Shown here in pieces: positions 32,543 through 41,262 of a DNA stretch of 41,262 nucleotides. The notes under the pieces were generated by a model. The model worked only from the letters and a program-made list of their open reading frames with translations, was not told the origin of the DNA and did not search any database. The stretch lies in NCBI GenBank assembly GCA_028291055.1, contig JAQGIP010000016.1, forward strand, positions 1 through 41,262, given 5' to 3'. The DNA is from Caulobacter sp. GTDB lineage: Bacteria > Pseudomonadota > Alphaproteobacteria > Caulobacterales > Caulobacteraceae. Position 1 is the first letter of the stretch, and the number at the start of each line of letters is the position of its first letter. The translations under genes were made by a program, and so were the position numbers.

Positions 32543-33430
32543 ATGGCTTCCGACCCTCCGACCCCCGCCCCGACGACTCCCGGCCTCGACCAGGCCATCG
32601 CCGCCCTGCGCCCGCAGCTGTTTCGATACTGCGCGCGGATGACCGGCTCGGCGGTCGATGGCGAGGACGCGGTGCAGGAGGCGCTGCTGAAGGCGCTGCA
32701 GGCGGCCCCGGCTCCCGGCGTGCTTCGCGACCCGAAGGCCTGGCTGTTCCGCATCGCCCACAACGCCTCACTCGACCTGCTGCGCCGCCGGGCCCGCGAG
32801 CAGGCCCGCTTCGAGGAGGCCGACATCGAGCGGATCGCCGACACCGCCGACGAGGCCGCGCGCCGCCAGGCCGCGCAGGCGGGGCTGGCGGCCTTCATGG
32901 AACTGACCGCGCCGCAGCGGGGGGCCGTCGTGCTGATGGACCTGCTGGGCTATTCGCTGGCCGAGATCGCCGTGATCCTGGAGACCACGACGGGGGCGGT
33001 GAAGGCCAGCCTGCACCGCGGCCGCGCGCGGCTTCGCGCCGTGGCCGGGCGCCCCGCGGACGCGCCGCCGCCGGCCATGACCGTTCAGGAACGCCGCCAG
33101 CTGGCCGGCTATGTGGACCGCTTCAACGCCCGCGACTTCGACGCCGTGCGCCGCATGCTGGCCGACGACGTCAGGCTGGACGTGGTGGGCCTGGTCACCC
33201 GGCGGGGCCGCGCGGAGGTGGAGACCTATTTCGGCAACTACAGCGGCCTGTTCGACTGGCGGCTTGCGGTGGGCTTCGTGGACGGCCGGCCGGCGGCGGT
33301 GGTCACGCGGCCGGAAGGCGGCGAGGCAGCCTATTTCGTCACCGTGGACTTCGAGGACGGGCGGATCGTGCGGCTGAGGGACTACCGGCATGCGGCGCAC
33401 GTGGTGGAGGCGGCGGCGGTGGTGGCCTGA
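32543..33430 (+). CDS. ECF sigma factor with C-terminal SnoaL-like domain
   Basis: A 295-residue RNA polymerase sigma-70 family protein. Region 2 (about residues 20-90) includes GEDAVQEALLKAL and AWLFRIAHNASLDLLRRR. Region 4 (about 120-170) includes LTAPQRGAVVLMDLLGYSLAE and TTGAVKASLHRGRARLRA. After a Pro-rich linker comes an NTF2/SnoaL-like domain (about 178-290; YVDRFNARDFDAVRRMLADD). In ECF groups of this layout the fused domain takes the place of an anti-sigma factor; none is encoded nearby. The regulated genes are unknown. TGAAAC about 60 bases upstream could be an autoregulated -35, but that is weak. Confidence 0.9.
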   Translation: MASDPPTPAPTTPGLDQAIAALRPQLFRYCARMTGSAVDGEDAVQEALLKALQAAPAPGVLRDPKAWLFRIAHNASLDLLRRRAREQARFEEADIERIADTADEAARRQAAQAGLAAFMELTAPQRGAVVLMDLLGYSLAEIAVILETTTGAVKASLHRGRARLRAVAGRPADAPPPAMTVQERRQLAGYVDRFNARDFDAVRRMLADDVRLDVVGLVTRRGRAEVETYFGNYSGLFDWRLAVGFVDGRPAAVVTRPEGGEAAYFVTVDFEDGRIVRLRDYRHAAHVVEAAAVVA

Positions 33431-33488
33431 GGCGGCGTGGGGGTTTTGGTCCTGGCCTAGTTGGCCTCAGAGCGGGTTTGGCGCCGCA

Positions 33489-33686
33489 TTGGACTCGGAA
33501 GGACGAGAAGGAGGACTAAGAAGGGTAAGGGGCAGCGGCTTCGGGAAGGCGAGCGCATGGCCGCCAACGTCGGAGCGTTATCGAGGCGCGTAGCGCCTCT
33601 GTAGGAAACCAGCGTCAGGCTGGCCAGGCGCGCGAAGCGCCGACCTCTTGCGCTTCTTTTCTTCCTTCTCGTCCTTCCGAGTCCAA
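33489..33686. mobile_element. MITE-like structured element with 24-bp perfect terminal inverted repeats
   Basis: Bases 33489-33512 (TTGGACTCGGAAGGACGAGA and four more) are the exact reverse complement of 33663-33686. The interior is also palindromic: GAGGCGC-GTA-GCGCCTC at 33583-33599, a CCAGC/GCTGG hairpin and a GGCGC/GCGCC hairpin between 33600 and 33650. No open frame with normal codon use lies inside. The layout fits a non-autonomous mobile element, or a structured RNA closed by a long stem. It fills most of the 320-base gap between the ECF sigma gene and the GST gene. Confidence 0.6.
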
Positions 33687-33703
33687 AGCCGAGCTGAATT
33701 CCG

Positions 33704-33739
33704 GCCACGGCGGTTGGGATTGAGCCCAACCGCCGTGGC
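33704..33739. terminator. Perfect 15-bp hairpin downstream of the GST gene
   Basis: GCCACGGCGGTTGGG (33704-33718) and CCCAACCGCCGTGGC (33725-33739) form an uninterrupted 15-bp stem with the loop ATTGAG, 11 bases beyond the stop of the minus-strand GST gene. The T-run is missing on both sides, so it is at most a weak or Rho-assisted terminator, possibly serving the ECF sigma gene from the other side. Confidence 0.5.
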
Positions 33740-33750
33740 TGTTGATCCGC

Positions 33751-34368
33751 CTAGACCTCCACCGCCCTGTAGCTCGGCAGTTGCGACAGCCGCGCGAAGT
33801 AGGCGCTCAGGTTGGGCGCGGCGGCCAGGGCGGCCTCGCCCTCGGGGTAGCGCCGCACCGAGGCCAGGATGGGCAGCAGGTTCATATCGGCGAAGGTGAG
33901 CCGGCCGCCGACCAGATAGCCGTCGGCGGCGACCGCCTTGTCCAGTACACCCATCTGATGGCGCATGGGCTCAAGCGATGCGTCGATCACGCGCCGGTCG
34001 GGCTTGCCATCCTCGCCCTTGGGGAAGACGTAGCTCAGCGTGTATTCGCGCACCATGGTGCGGTCGATGGTGGTGTTGACCAGCGAAATCCACATCTCCG
34101 ACAGCGGCGCCAGCGCGGGCTCGGTGGGCAGCAGCGGGGCGCCGGGGAAGGCCGCGTCCAGATAGGTGACGATGGCCTTGGATTCGCACAGTTCCACATC
34201 GCCATGGCGCATCACCGGCATCTTGGCGAAGGGGTGGATGGCCATGACCTGTGGCGAATTGGGCAGGGCCGAGGTCAGGGTGTAGGGGATGGCCTTCTCT
34301 TCGCAGGCCATGCGCACCGCGCGCACATAGCTGGCGCCGGGCACGCCGATCAGTTCGACCGTTTGCAT
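33751..34368 (-). CDS. Glutathione S-transferase family protein
   Basis: A 205-residue two-domain GST. The N-terminal thioredoxin-like domain (about residues 1-80) shows GASYVRAVRMACEEKAIPY at the position of the active-site Ser/Tyr, the cis-proline in FAKMPVMRHGD, and the glutathione gamma-glutamyl site ESKAIVTYLD. The C-terminal helical domain shows YLVGGRLTFADMNLLPIL with the conserved capping Asp. It is cytoplasmic. Candidate roles are conjugation of electrophiles or thiol-peroxidase activity; the substrate is unknown. The ATG has GGAG six bases upstream. It is convergent with the ECF sigma gene and divergent from the small secreted gene. Confidence 0.92.
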   Translation of the reverse strand: MQTVELIGVPGASYVRAVRMACEEKAIPYTLTSALPNSPQVMAIHPFAKMPVMRHGDVELCESKAIVTYLDAAFPGAPLLPTEPALAPLSEMWISLVNTTIDRTMVREYTLSYVFPKGEDGKPDRRVIDASLEPMRHQMGVLDKAVAADGYLVGGRLTFADMNLLPILASVRRYPEGEAALAAAPNLSAYFARLSQLPSYRAVEV

Positions 34369-34653
34369 CGATAGCTCCTTGGATCGTGGCGGCGGCGCGG
34401 GGCGCGCCGGGTGTCGCCTGGGATGGAGACGATCGGAGCTGGGGAAAGGATACGCGGGGTGCGTGGAGATCGGGCGGGCGGCGGCTCAGCCGCCGGCTTC
34501 GATGCCGGTCAGGCGCTCAGGTCCGTATGCAGAGGTGTCGCGCCGGAGGCTTCGAGGCGGGACGGGCGGCCTCCCGCGTCTGGACCGCACGAATAATCGC
34601 CCCGCCCAAAAGCGCTGCCTATGATATCGTCGGCTATCCTGGGAGGGTTGCAA
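34369..34653. other. 285-base divergent intergenic region
   Basis: No gene is seen here. A GGCGGCT...AGCCGCC palindrome occurs near 34480. A good -10-like TATGAT lies at 34620-34625, just before the small secreted gene, without a convincing -35. The GST promoter must also lie here but is not recognisable. Confidence 0.4.
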
Positions 34654-35055
34654 ATGACGCATCGGGGTAGACGTAGTCTTGCGGCGGTACTCGCGGTGGG
34701 CCTTCTGGCCGCATCTTGGGCGGCGCCGGCGAGGGCGCAGTCGGATTTTGTGGAATATTATTACAACGCCGGGGTCGATGCCCACTTCTACTATAGTCCG
34801 AGCTCGATCACCCGGGCAGTGGTGGGCAACGCCCTGCTGGTCAAGTGGACCGACAGCCGGCCGAAGGGCTCGGAGCGGCTGATCTTCCTGGTCCTGGTCG
34901 ATTGTTCGGGGCGCACCAGCAAGATGCTGTCGGTGGACCGGGTGGACTATGCCAGCGGGGCCTTCATCGCCACCGTCGACCTGAGAGACAAGTCCACGGA
35001 CGACCCGGCGACGCCCGGAACCATGGGCGGGTATCTGCTCGAGAAGGTTTGCTGA
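34654..35055 (+). CDS. Small secreted protein, surface-adhesin-E-like
   Basis: A 133-residue protein with a signal peptide (RRSLAAVLAVGLLAASWAAP, then ARA). The mature part is beta-rich: YYYNAGVDAHFYYSPSSI, a VVGNALLVKWTDSR strand, LVDCSGRTSKM and a final cysteine in LLEKVC. Two cysteines about 60 residues apart near the end fit one disulfide. The order (short loop with D/S-P-SSI, V-W strand, D-C, terminal C) resembles the small surface-adhesin E-type periplasmic proteins; this is pattern similarity only. The ATG at 34654 has GGGAGG seven bases upstream, preferred over the ATG at 34621. The function is unknown. Confidence 0.75.
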   Translation: MTHRGRRSLAAVLAVGLLAASWAAPARAQSDFVEYYYNAGVDAHFYYSPSSITRAVVGNALLVKWTDSRPKGSERLIFLVLVDCSGRTSKMLSVDRVDYASGAFIATVDLRDKSTDDPATPGTMGGYLLEKVC

Positions 35056-35170
35056 GCGGCTGTTTAGCGCCGGATCATGAAGGGGCGGCCGCGGGGGCCG
35101 ATACGCGCAAGGCGTTGGCGCGGCCGGGCGCCCCTGGGTTAGGCTGGCGGGAACCCGCAGCGGAGCGCCC

Positions 35171-36070
35171 ATGACCGACCTCGTCACCTACATCTTCCAA
35201 GGCCATGACGGCGCGAGCCTGGCCGGTTACCGCGCGCTTCCGGACGGCGAGGAGCGGGGCGTCGTGCAGATCGCCCATGGCATGGCCGAACACTTCGCGC
35301 GCTATGCTCACCTGACCGAGACACTGACGGCGGCGGGCTGGGCGGTCTATGGCAACGACCATCGCGGCCACGGCGCCTCGGCCCACGTCCACGGCCTGGG
35401 CAGTTTCGGGCCCGGCGGCTTCCAGGGGCTGGTCGACGACATGGCCAAGCTCAGCGAGCGGGCCAGGGCCGAACATCCGGGCAAGCCGCTGGTGTTGCTG
35501 GGCCATTCGATGGGCTCGTTCGCCGCCCAGCTCTATCTGCTGGAACACAGTGAATGGCTGGCCGGGCTGGTGCTGTCCGGCACCGCCGCGCTGGACGCGC
35601 TGCAGGCCACCATGATCGCCGCCGCCCAGAAGGCCGCCGCCGCGCCCGAGGGGGGGACGCTGCAAGGCTTCAACGGCCGTTTCGCGGAGCAGGGCTCGAC
35701 CGGCTTCGAATGGCTGTCGCGCGACCAGGCCCAGGTCGACCTCTACGTCGCCGACCGCCTCTGCGGCTTCGAGCTGGAAGAGGCAGCCATGGCCTCGATG
35801 CAGGCCTTCGGCGGCAAGGGCCACCGCGACCCGGCCCTGGCCAAGGTGCGCAAGGACCTGCCCATCTACATCATCTCCGGCGAGCACGATCCGGTGGTGG
35901 GCGAGGGATTGGCCCACGTGAACGCGCTGATCGACAGCTACCGCGCGGCGGGACTGAGCGACGTCGAGCACCGCGTCTATGCCGAGGGGCGGCATGAGAT
36001 GTTCAATGAGGTGAACCGGGATGAGGTCGAGGGGGAGTTGGTGGCCTGGTTGGGGCGCGTAGGGGGATGA
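35171..36070 (+). CDS. Alpha/beta hydrolase, monoacylglycerol-lipase (S33) type
   Basis: A 299-residue cytoplasmic hydrolase. It starts with the oxyanion/lid region QIAHGMAEHFARYAHL and GNDHRGHGAS. The nucleophile is in VLLGHSMGSFAAQLYL (about residues 112-127), the acid in ISGEHDPVVGEG and the histidine in GRHEMFNEVNRDE near the C-terminus. These signatures are those of the serine aminopeptidase S33/lysophospholipase family (PldB-like), which hydrolyse monoglycerides, lysophospholipids or other esters. There is no signal peptide. The ATG has GGAG five bases upstream. The next gene overlaps its stop by four bases (ATGA), indicating one transcript. Confidence 0.92.
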   Translation: MTDLVTYIFQGHDGASLAGYRALPDGEERGVVQIAHGMAEHFARYAHLTETLTAAGWAVYGNDHRGHGASAHVHGLGSFGPGGFQGLVDDMAKLSERARAEHPGKPLVLLGHSMGSFAAQLYLLEHSEWLAGLVLSGTAALDALQATMIAAAQKAAAAPEGGTLQGFNGRFAEQGSTGFEWLSRDQAQVDLYVADRLCGFELEEAAMASMQAFGGKGHRDPALAKVRKDLPIYIISGEHDPVVGEGLAHVNALIDSYRAAGLSDVEHRVYAEGRHEMFNEVNRDEVEGELVAWLGRVGG

Positions 36071-36549
36071 GGCGCAGGTGGAGCGGCGCCCTGGGTCTGG
36101 CGGCGTTGGCGCTTGCCTGCGGCCCTGCTCGCGCCGACACGGCCTCGATGCTGGAAAACATGCCGACCCTGACGCTGTCGGCCGAGGCCGGCCCCGCGCT
36201 TCCGATACCGACAGCCGGCCTTGTCGAACTGGCCCGCAACGACGCCTATGTTTCGATCTTCCTGGCGCCCAATGCGAATTCCGTCGTGGGGGAGCCGTCT
36301 GATCTGATCAGCCTCGTCGTCTTCCGATCGGCGCCGGACGCCTCCGGCGCAAGGCATTCGGTAAAGGCGGTCTACCGGCTGAAAATGGACTGCGCGGCGC
36401 AGACCGTGATTGTCGTGCGCGCGGACATCTATGGATCCGGCGACCGCCTGATCGCCGATGACCAGCGGCCGGACGTGCAGAAGATCGGGAGGGCCGGCGT
36501 CTTCCCCGTCATAGCCAAGGAAGCCTGCAAGGCCATTTCGCCCCGCTAG
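36067..36549 (+). CDS. Small secreted hypothetical protein coupled to the hydrolase
   Basis: A 160-residue protein with a signal peptide (GALGLAALALACGPARA). The mature part has beta strands such as ISLVVFRSAPDASG and KAVYRLKMDCAAQTVIVVRA, and a second cysteine near the C-terminus in KEACKAIS. The layout (D-C mid-late, C near the end, V-x-F strand before) recalls the secreted protein at 34654-35055, so the two may be distant relatives, although overall similarity is low. The start ATG overlaps the hydrolase TGA by four bases. The function is unknown. Confidence 0.75.
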   Translation: MRRRWSGALGLAALALACGPARADTASMLENMPTLTLSAEAGPALPIPTAGLVELARNDAYVSIFLAPNANSVVGEPSDLISLVVFRSAPDASGARHSVKAVYRLKMDCAAQTVIVVRADIYGSGDRLIADDQRPDVQKIGRAGVFPVIAKEACKAISPR

Positions 36550-36606
36550 GGAGGGGGAAGGTGGCCATGTCCTCGATGCAGGCTTCGGTGTATCGCCTGA
36601 CGCGTA

Positions 36607-36634
36607 ATTGTTATTCGACAGACGCATTATTGTT
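36607..36634 (+). promoter_or_regulatory. Putative operator/promoter of the toxin-antitoxin operon
   Basis: An AT-rich patch 16-43 bases before the antitoxin start holds ATTGTT twice (36607-36612 and 36629-36634), spaced 22 bases or about two helical turns. Toxin-antitoxin operons are usually autorepressed at such sites. The -35/-10 boxes cannot be fixed with confidence. Confidence 0.35.
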
Positions 36635-36649
36635 GTCTAGCGTACCGGC

Positions 36650-37123
36650 ATGGACGCTTCAGCAACCCTGACCCTCGATCAACTGCGCGCCGCCGGCGCT
36701 GCCGGAGGCATCGCCTCCGTCACCCTGCGGGCGGAGGGCGCGGACTTCTACGTCCGGGTCGTGACCGCGAACGGCGGCGAGCGGGTGCTGGTGAAGACGC
36801 GTTCGCGCGAGCCGCGCGGGTTCGCCGATCCGCGCAGGGCGCTGCTGCTGCTGCGGGAGGCGGGGGTCGATACGGCCCGGGTGGAAGCGGGGGCGTGGAC
36901 GCCGGAAGCCGCGACTCGCGCGTCCCGGCCGGACCGGGCGCAGGCCCTGAAGCGAACCCATGCGATGGCCGAGCACGACGCCTGGTTCCGGCGAGAGGTC
37001 GGCCAGGCGCTTGAAGAGTTGGCGTCGGGCGAGGTCGAACTCATTCCGCATGAGGTCGTGAAGGCCGAATGGGCAGAGCGCCGTGCTGCGTTGCTGGCGC
37101 GAGCGGACAAGGAAGGGCGATGA
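36650..37123 (+). CDS. Antitoxin of a ParE-type toxin-antitoxin pair, with N-terminal extension
   Basis: A 157-residue protein. The C-terminal third (AWFRREVGQALEELASGEVE to AEWAERRAALLARADK) is typical of antitoxins that pair with RelE/ParE toxins and wrap the toxin with a helical tail. The N-terminal 85 residues (TLDQLRAAGAAGGIASVTLR, then a beta segment ADFYVRVVTANGGERVLVKT and REPRGFADPRRALLLLREAGV) are an extra module. It may be the DNA-binding or dimerising part in place of the usual ribbon-helix-helix. The ATG start lies after an AT-rich repeat-bearing region. The toxin start overlaps its stop by four bases. Confidence 0.8.
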   Translation: MDASATLTLDQLRAAGAAGGIASVTLRAEGADFYVRVVTANGGERVLVKTRSREPRGFADPRRALLLLREAGVDTARVEAGAWTPEAATRASRPDRAQALKRTHAMAEHDAWFRREVGQALEELASGEVELIPHEVVKAEWAERRAALLARADKEGR

Positions 37124-37404
37124 GAATCGTCTGGCTGCCGTCCGGCCGCCGAACCTTGACTGCCCAAATCGACTATATCGCCGAAGACAGCCCCCGCGCG
37201 GCGGCCAGGCAGCAGGACATGGTGGAGGGGGCGACGGATCGCCTTGCCGATCATCCGCTGAGCGGCCGCGAAGGACGAATGCCGGGAACGCGGGAGTTGG
37301 TCGTGCCGGCCACGCCGTTCATCATCATCTATGCGGTGCGCGGAGAGGAACTCGCCATCCTGCGCGTGCTGCACGGCGCGCAGGCGTGGCCGCCTGCTGA
37401 CTGA
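37120..37404 (+). CDS. ParE/RelE superfamily toxin
   Basis: A 94-residue toxin beginning MRIVWLPSGRRTLTAQIDYI, the standard opening of the ParE/RelE plasmid-stabilisation family. It continues with a central ARQQDMVEGATDRLADHP, PGTRELVV and FIIIYAVRGEELAILRVLHGAQ, whose last strand and His/Gln are conserved in the family. ParE members poison DNA gyrase and RelE members cleave mRNA at the ribosome; the sequence favours the ParE side, without proof. The start overlaps the antitoxin stop (ATGA at 37120-37123), so the two are translationally coupled. A longer frame from 37069 is rejected for that reason. Confidence 0.9.
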   Translation: MRIVWLPSGRRTLTAQIDYIAEDSPRAAARQQDMVEGATDRLADHPLSGREGRMPGTRELVVPATPFIIIYAVRGEELAILRVLHGAQAWPPAD

Positions 37405-37589
37405 GGTTGGTTCGCCGCGTTGGGGCTTTGACTTCGACGCAGTCGCGAGATCCCTATTCAGCTGGTCCGACGTGTCGGTCAGCCTGGTCCAATGCCGGAA
37501 GGCCCCTGAAGGCCTTGGCGAGATTTCAGTTCTGGCGTCTGATCGGGTCCGGCGCTGCCCGCCTCGCGGGCGGGCCGCGGAGGTTCGAC

Positions 37590-38045
37590 GTGCTGGCTGT
37601 AACCATCGACCGCTTCAAGCAGGGCCTCGTAGGACGCCGCTGCCTCATCGAGCGCCGCGAGGGGGACTGGAGCTTCGACTTCGGCGACGGCTATACGCTC
37701 GCCGTCTCAGCGCCGTTCCGGGTGGTGGGCAAGGACGGGATCGCTTGCACGAGCACCGACCATGAAGCCCACACGCCCCAGCCCGGGGGCTTGGGGAGCG
37801 ATCCCTTCATGGCCCGGCTGCTCAAGAAGCGTCGTGTGACCGGCGTGGAAATCGAAGGGGTGACGGGCGACCTGCGCCTCACCTTCGACGGCGGATTGCG
37901 CCTGGACGTGTTCAACGATTCCATCGGGTACGAAGGCTGGGTGGCATCCTTTCCGACCGACGGCGACCCCGCCGTTCTGGTCGGCTCGCCCGGTGGCGGC
38001 TGCGCGATCCCGGTGTCGGTGAGTTATGGCGGAAAGGGAGTCTGA
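37590..38045 (+). CDS. Hypothetical protein, DUF6188-like (paralogue 2)
   Basis: A 151-residue soluble protein paralogous to 31239-31709, sharing QGLVGRRCLIERREGDW, VVGKDGIA, LLKKRRV, VTGDLRL and FNDSIGYEGW. The GTG at 37590 is chosen because GGAGG precedes it by six bases and it aligns with the other copy. The frame is open back to 37407, but the upstream part has no counterpart in the paralogue. It lies 185 bases after the toxin gene and is convergent with the AT-rich island. Compared with copy 1 it carries an insertion of about six residues around THTPQPGG-like sequence. The function is unknown. Confidence 0.73.
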   Translation: MLAVTIDRFKQGLVGRRCLIERREGDWSFDFGDGYTLAVSAPFRVVGKDGIACTSTDHEAHTPQPGGLGSDPFMARLLKKRRVTGVEIEGVTGDLRLTFDGGLRLDVFNDSIGYEGWVASFPTDGDPAVLVGSPGGGCAIPVSVSYGGKGV

Positions 38046-38062
38046 GCCCTTCTCCCTTTTGG

Positions 38063-38305
38063 TTAGTTGGGTTGGTCGCCGCTATCGAAAGATGGCACGG
38101 AAGAGATCCGTGATATTAAAATCTGCAAATCCTGGTCACGAAACACTACTACCATCACTTCTTCTCCACTAATCTGACCAAACATTGCCCTAAGATAAGT
38201 AGAGCCAATTATAGATTTTCCCGGTAGGTGGCTATCAGAGAGATATCCACCATAAACCCATCCTTCCTTTTTAAATTCACCCCTCAGTTCTATATCGGAT
38301 TGCAT
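38063..38305 (-). CDS. Hypothetical protein of the AT-rich two-gene island (second gene)
   Basis: An 80-residue soluble protein, MQSDIELRGEFKKEGWVYGG onward, mostly beta with EEVMVVVFRDQDLQILIS in the middle. No family is recognised. Its ATG overlaps the TAA of the upstream gene by one base (TAATG at 38303-38307 read on the minus strand), so translation is coupled. Codon use (many AAA, ATA, TTA, AAT) is unlike the surrounding GC-rich genes and suggests recent transfer. It could be the partner or immunity-like component of the membrane protein; that is speculation. Confidence 0.65.
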   Translation of the reverse strand: MQSDIELRGEFKKEGWVYGGYLSDSHLPGKSIIGSTYLRAMFGQISGEEVMVVVFRDQDLQILISRISSVPSFDSGDQPN

Positions 38306-38862
38306 TAAATATAGGAATGCCTGCTGGAATACGGAGAGTAGTCGCTGGCCGCCTTCAAGTTCGTCGCTGCAATCGCGCGCTCTGAAAGAGAAACGAGAGG
38401 TAGGACCCAGTGCGGGTTTCGAAGAGCGACGTCTTGAAGACGCTCATCAACGTCAATTTGGCCAAGCTCACCTCGGCGCTTTTCATAATATATCTCCCAA
38501 TATTCGATATCTTTAGCGTAAGTATCCGTTAGCCTGAACGCAGAAAAATCAAACTCTAAATCATCAATAGATTTTGAAAATACAAATGCGTATTCATACG
38601 TGGTGCCCGGAGTGCTCTCGGGTGCAGGGAGAAGCATAATTTCCTGCGTGCCAAGTTCAGGAGCGTCGGCTTGGGGGGCTGGGACTGGTTGTAGAATCTG
38701 TAAATCGTCGCCCGGCTCAATATGGGTCGTCTTCATTTTGAAGCCGAACCCAGAGACATCGAAATTCGACTTTCTGTCTGTCACACGCCAAACGACGAGC
38801 ACGACAGCCGCCGGGACTGTCAAAAGACCGACCATCCAAGCCAAAGCCATAAAATCGATCAT
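38305..38862 (-). CDS. Membrane-anchored hypothetical protein of the AT-rich two-gene island (first gene)
   Basis: A 185-residue protein. Residues about 3-25 (DFMALAWMVGLLTVPAAVVL then VVW) form one membrane segment, followed by a basic turn (RVTDRKS) and a soluble C-terminal domain with ILQPVPAPQ and PAPESTPG loops, LEFDFSAFRLTDTY and DIEYWEIYYEKRRGELGQID. No known motif. The start ATG at 38860-38862 is set by GGGAGG four bases upstream; the frame extends to 38970 but without a ribosome-binding site. Base composition in the soluble part is clearly AT-richer than neighbours. It is coupled to the 80-residue gene. clpB ends 149 bases upstream on the same strand. Confidence 0.68.
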   Translation of the reverse strand: MIDFMALAWMVGLLTVPAAVVLVVWRVTDRKSNFDVSGFGFKMKTTHIEPGDDLQILQPVPAPQADAPELGTQEIMLLPAPESTPGTTYEYAFVFSKSIDDLEFDFSAFRLTDTYAKDIEYWEIYYEKRRGELGQIDVDERLQDVALRNPHWVLPLVSLSERAIAATNLKAASDYSPYSSRHSYI

Positions 38863-39011
38863 GTTGCCTCCCAGCGCATGCGCTAGTCGCACGATTCGCG
38901 GCAAAAGATTATTCGACAACAATGGGTTGCGCCAAATGCGGAAGGCATTAGCGCCCTCGTCGCTGCGCATTACCTCTCCGGCGCACGGTCGTTCCGGAGA
39001 GGATGGGCGCC

Positions 39012-41262
<2,251 letters not shown>

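Noticed and set aside
36550..36649. Separate small gene before the antitoxin
   Set aside because: No frame with a ribosome-binding site; the stretch is better explained as the operator/promoter of the toxin-antitoxin pair.

Overview
The window is about 41 kb of very GC-rich DNA with tightly packed genes on both strands. It looks like an alphaproteobacterial chromosome, most probably from the Caulobacterales (Caulobacter/Phenylobacterium type). The evidence is a gene that matches TipF, the Caulobacter flagellar-positioning EAL protein; a groESL operon preceded by a CIRCE element; and a cluster of ileS, ribF, MaoC and HAD-IIA genes typical of this group. I see no tRNA, rRNA, CRISPR array, intact insertion sequence or prophage.

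Layout. 1-506 is the 3' end of an S9 peptidase. 520-2055 (minus) holds a YCII protein, a cupin and a membrane-anchored hypothetical. 2157-4241 is a Tat-exported PhoD phosphatase. 4479-7844 (minus) holds an exported hypothetical, a DUF4345-like membrane protein, a VOC protein and a cyclopropane-fatty-acid synthase. 8038-10022 is groES-groEL, followed by a strong terminator and two mirror-image palindromic repeats. 10344-14777 (minus) holds a YvlD-type membrane protein, tandem SnoaL-like paralogues and ileS. 14997-16655 is a SulP transporter. 16652-20057 (minus) is a compact HAD/MaoC/ribF/HtrA-like run. 20522-25879 (minus) holds an S9 peptidase, a 2OG-Fe(II) oxygenase, a two-lobed retropepsin-like protein and tipF.

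From about 26 kb the content becomes more accessory. A divergent locus at 26462-28866 pairs a 40-residue protein with twelve cysteines (metallothionein-like) and an exported DJ-1/PfpI protein with an opposing GlxA-type AraC regulator that carries the same kind of DJ-1 domain. Next come a double-GNAT protein, a Sel1-repeat protein coupled to a tiny membrane protein, a hydrolase remnant with its middle deleted, the first of two paralogous small proteins, a GH25 muramidase, and an ECF sigma factor with a fused SnoaL domain. A 198-bp structured element with 24-bp terminal inverted repeats follows.

The right end holds a GST, two small secreted proteins around an alpha/beta hydrolase, a ParE-type toxin-antitoxin pair, the second copy of the paralogous small protein, and an AT-richer two-gene island of unknown function that looks horizontally acquired. 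It ends in clpB, which runs off the window. The best candidates for something undescribed are the Cys-rich/DJ-1/GlxA locus, the 24-bp inverted-repeat element, and the AT-rich gene pair.
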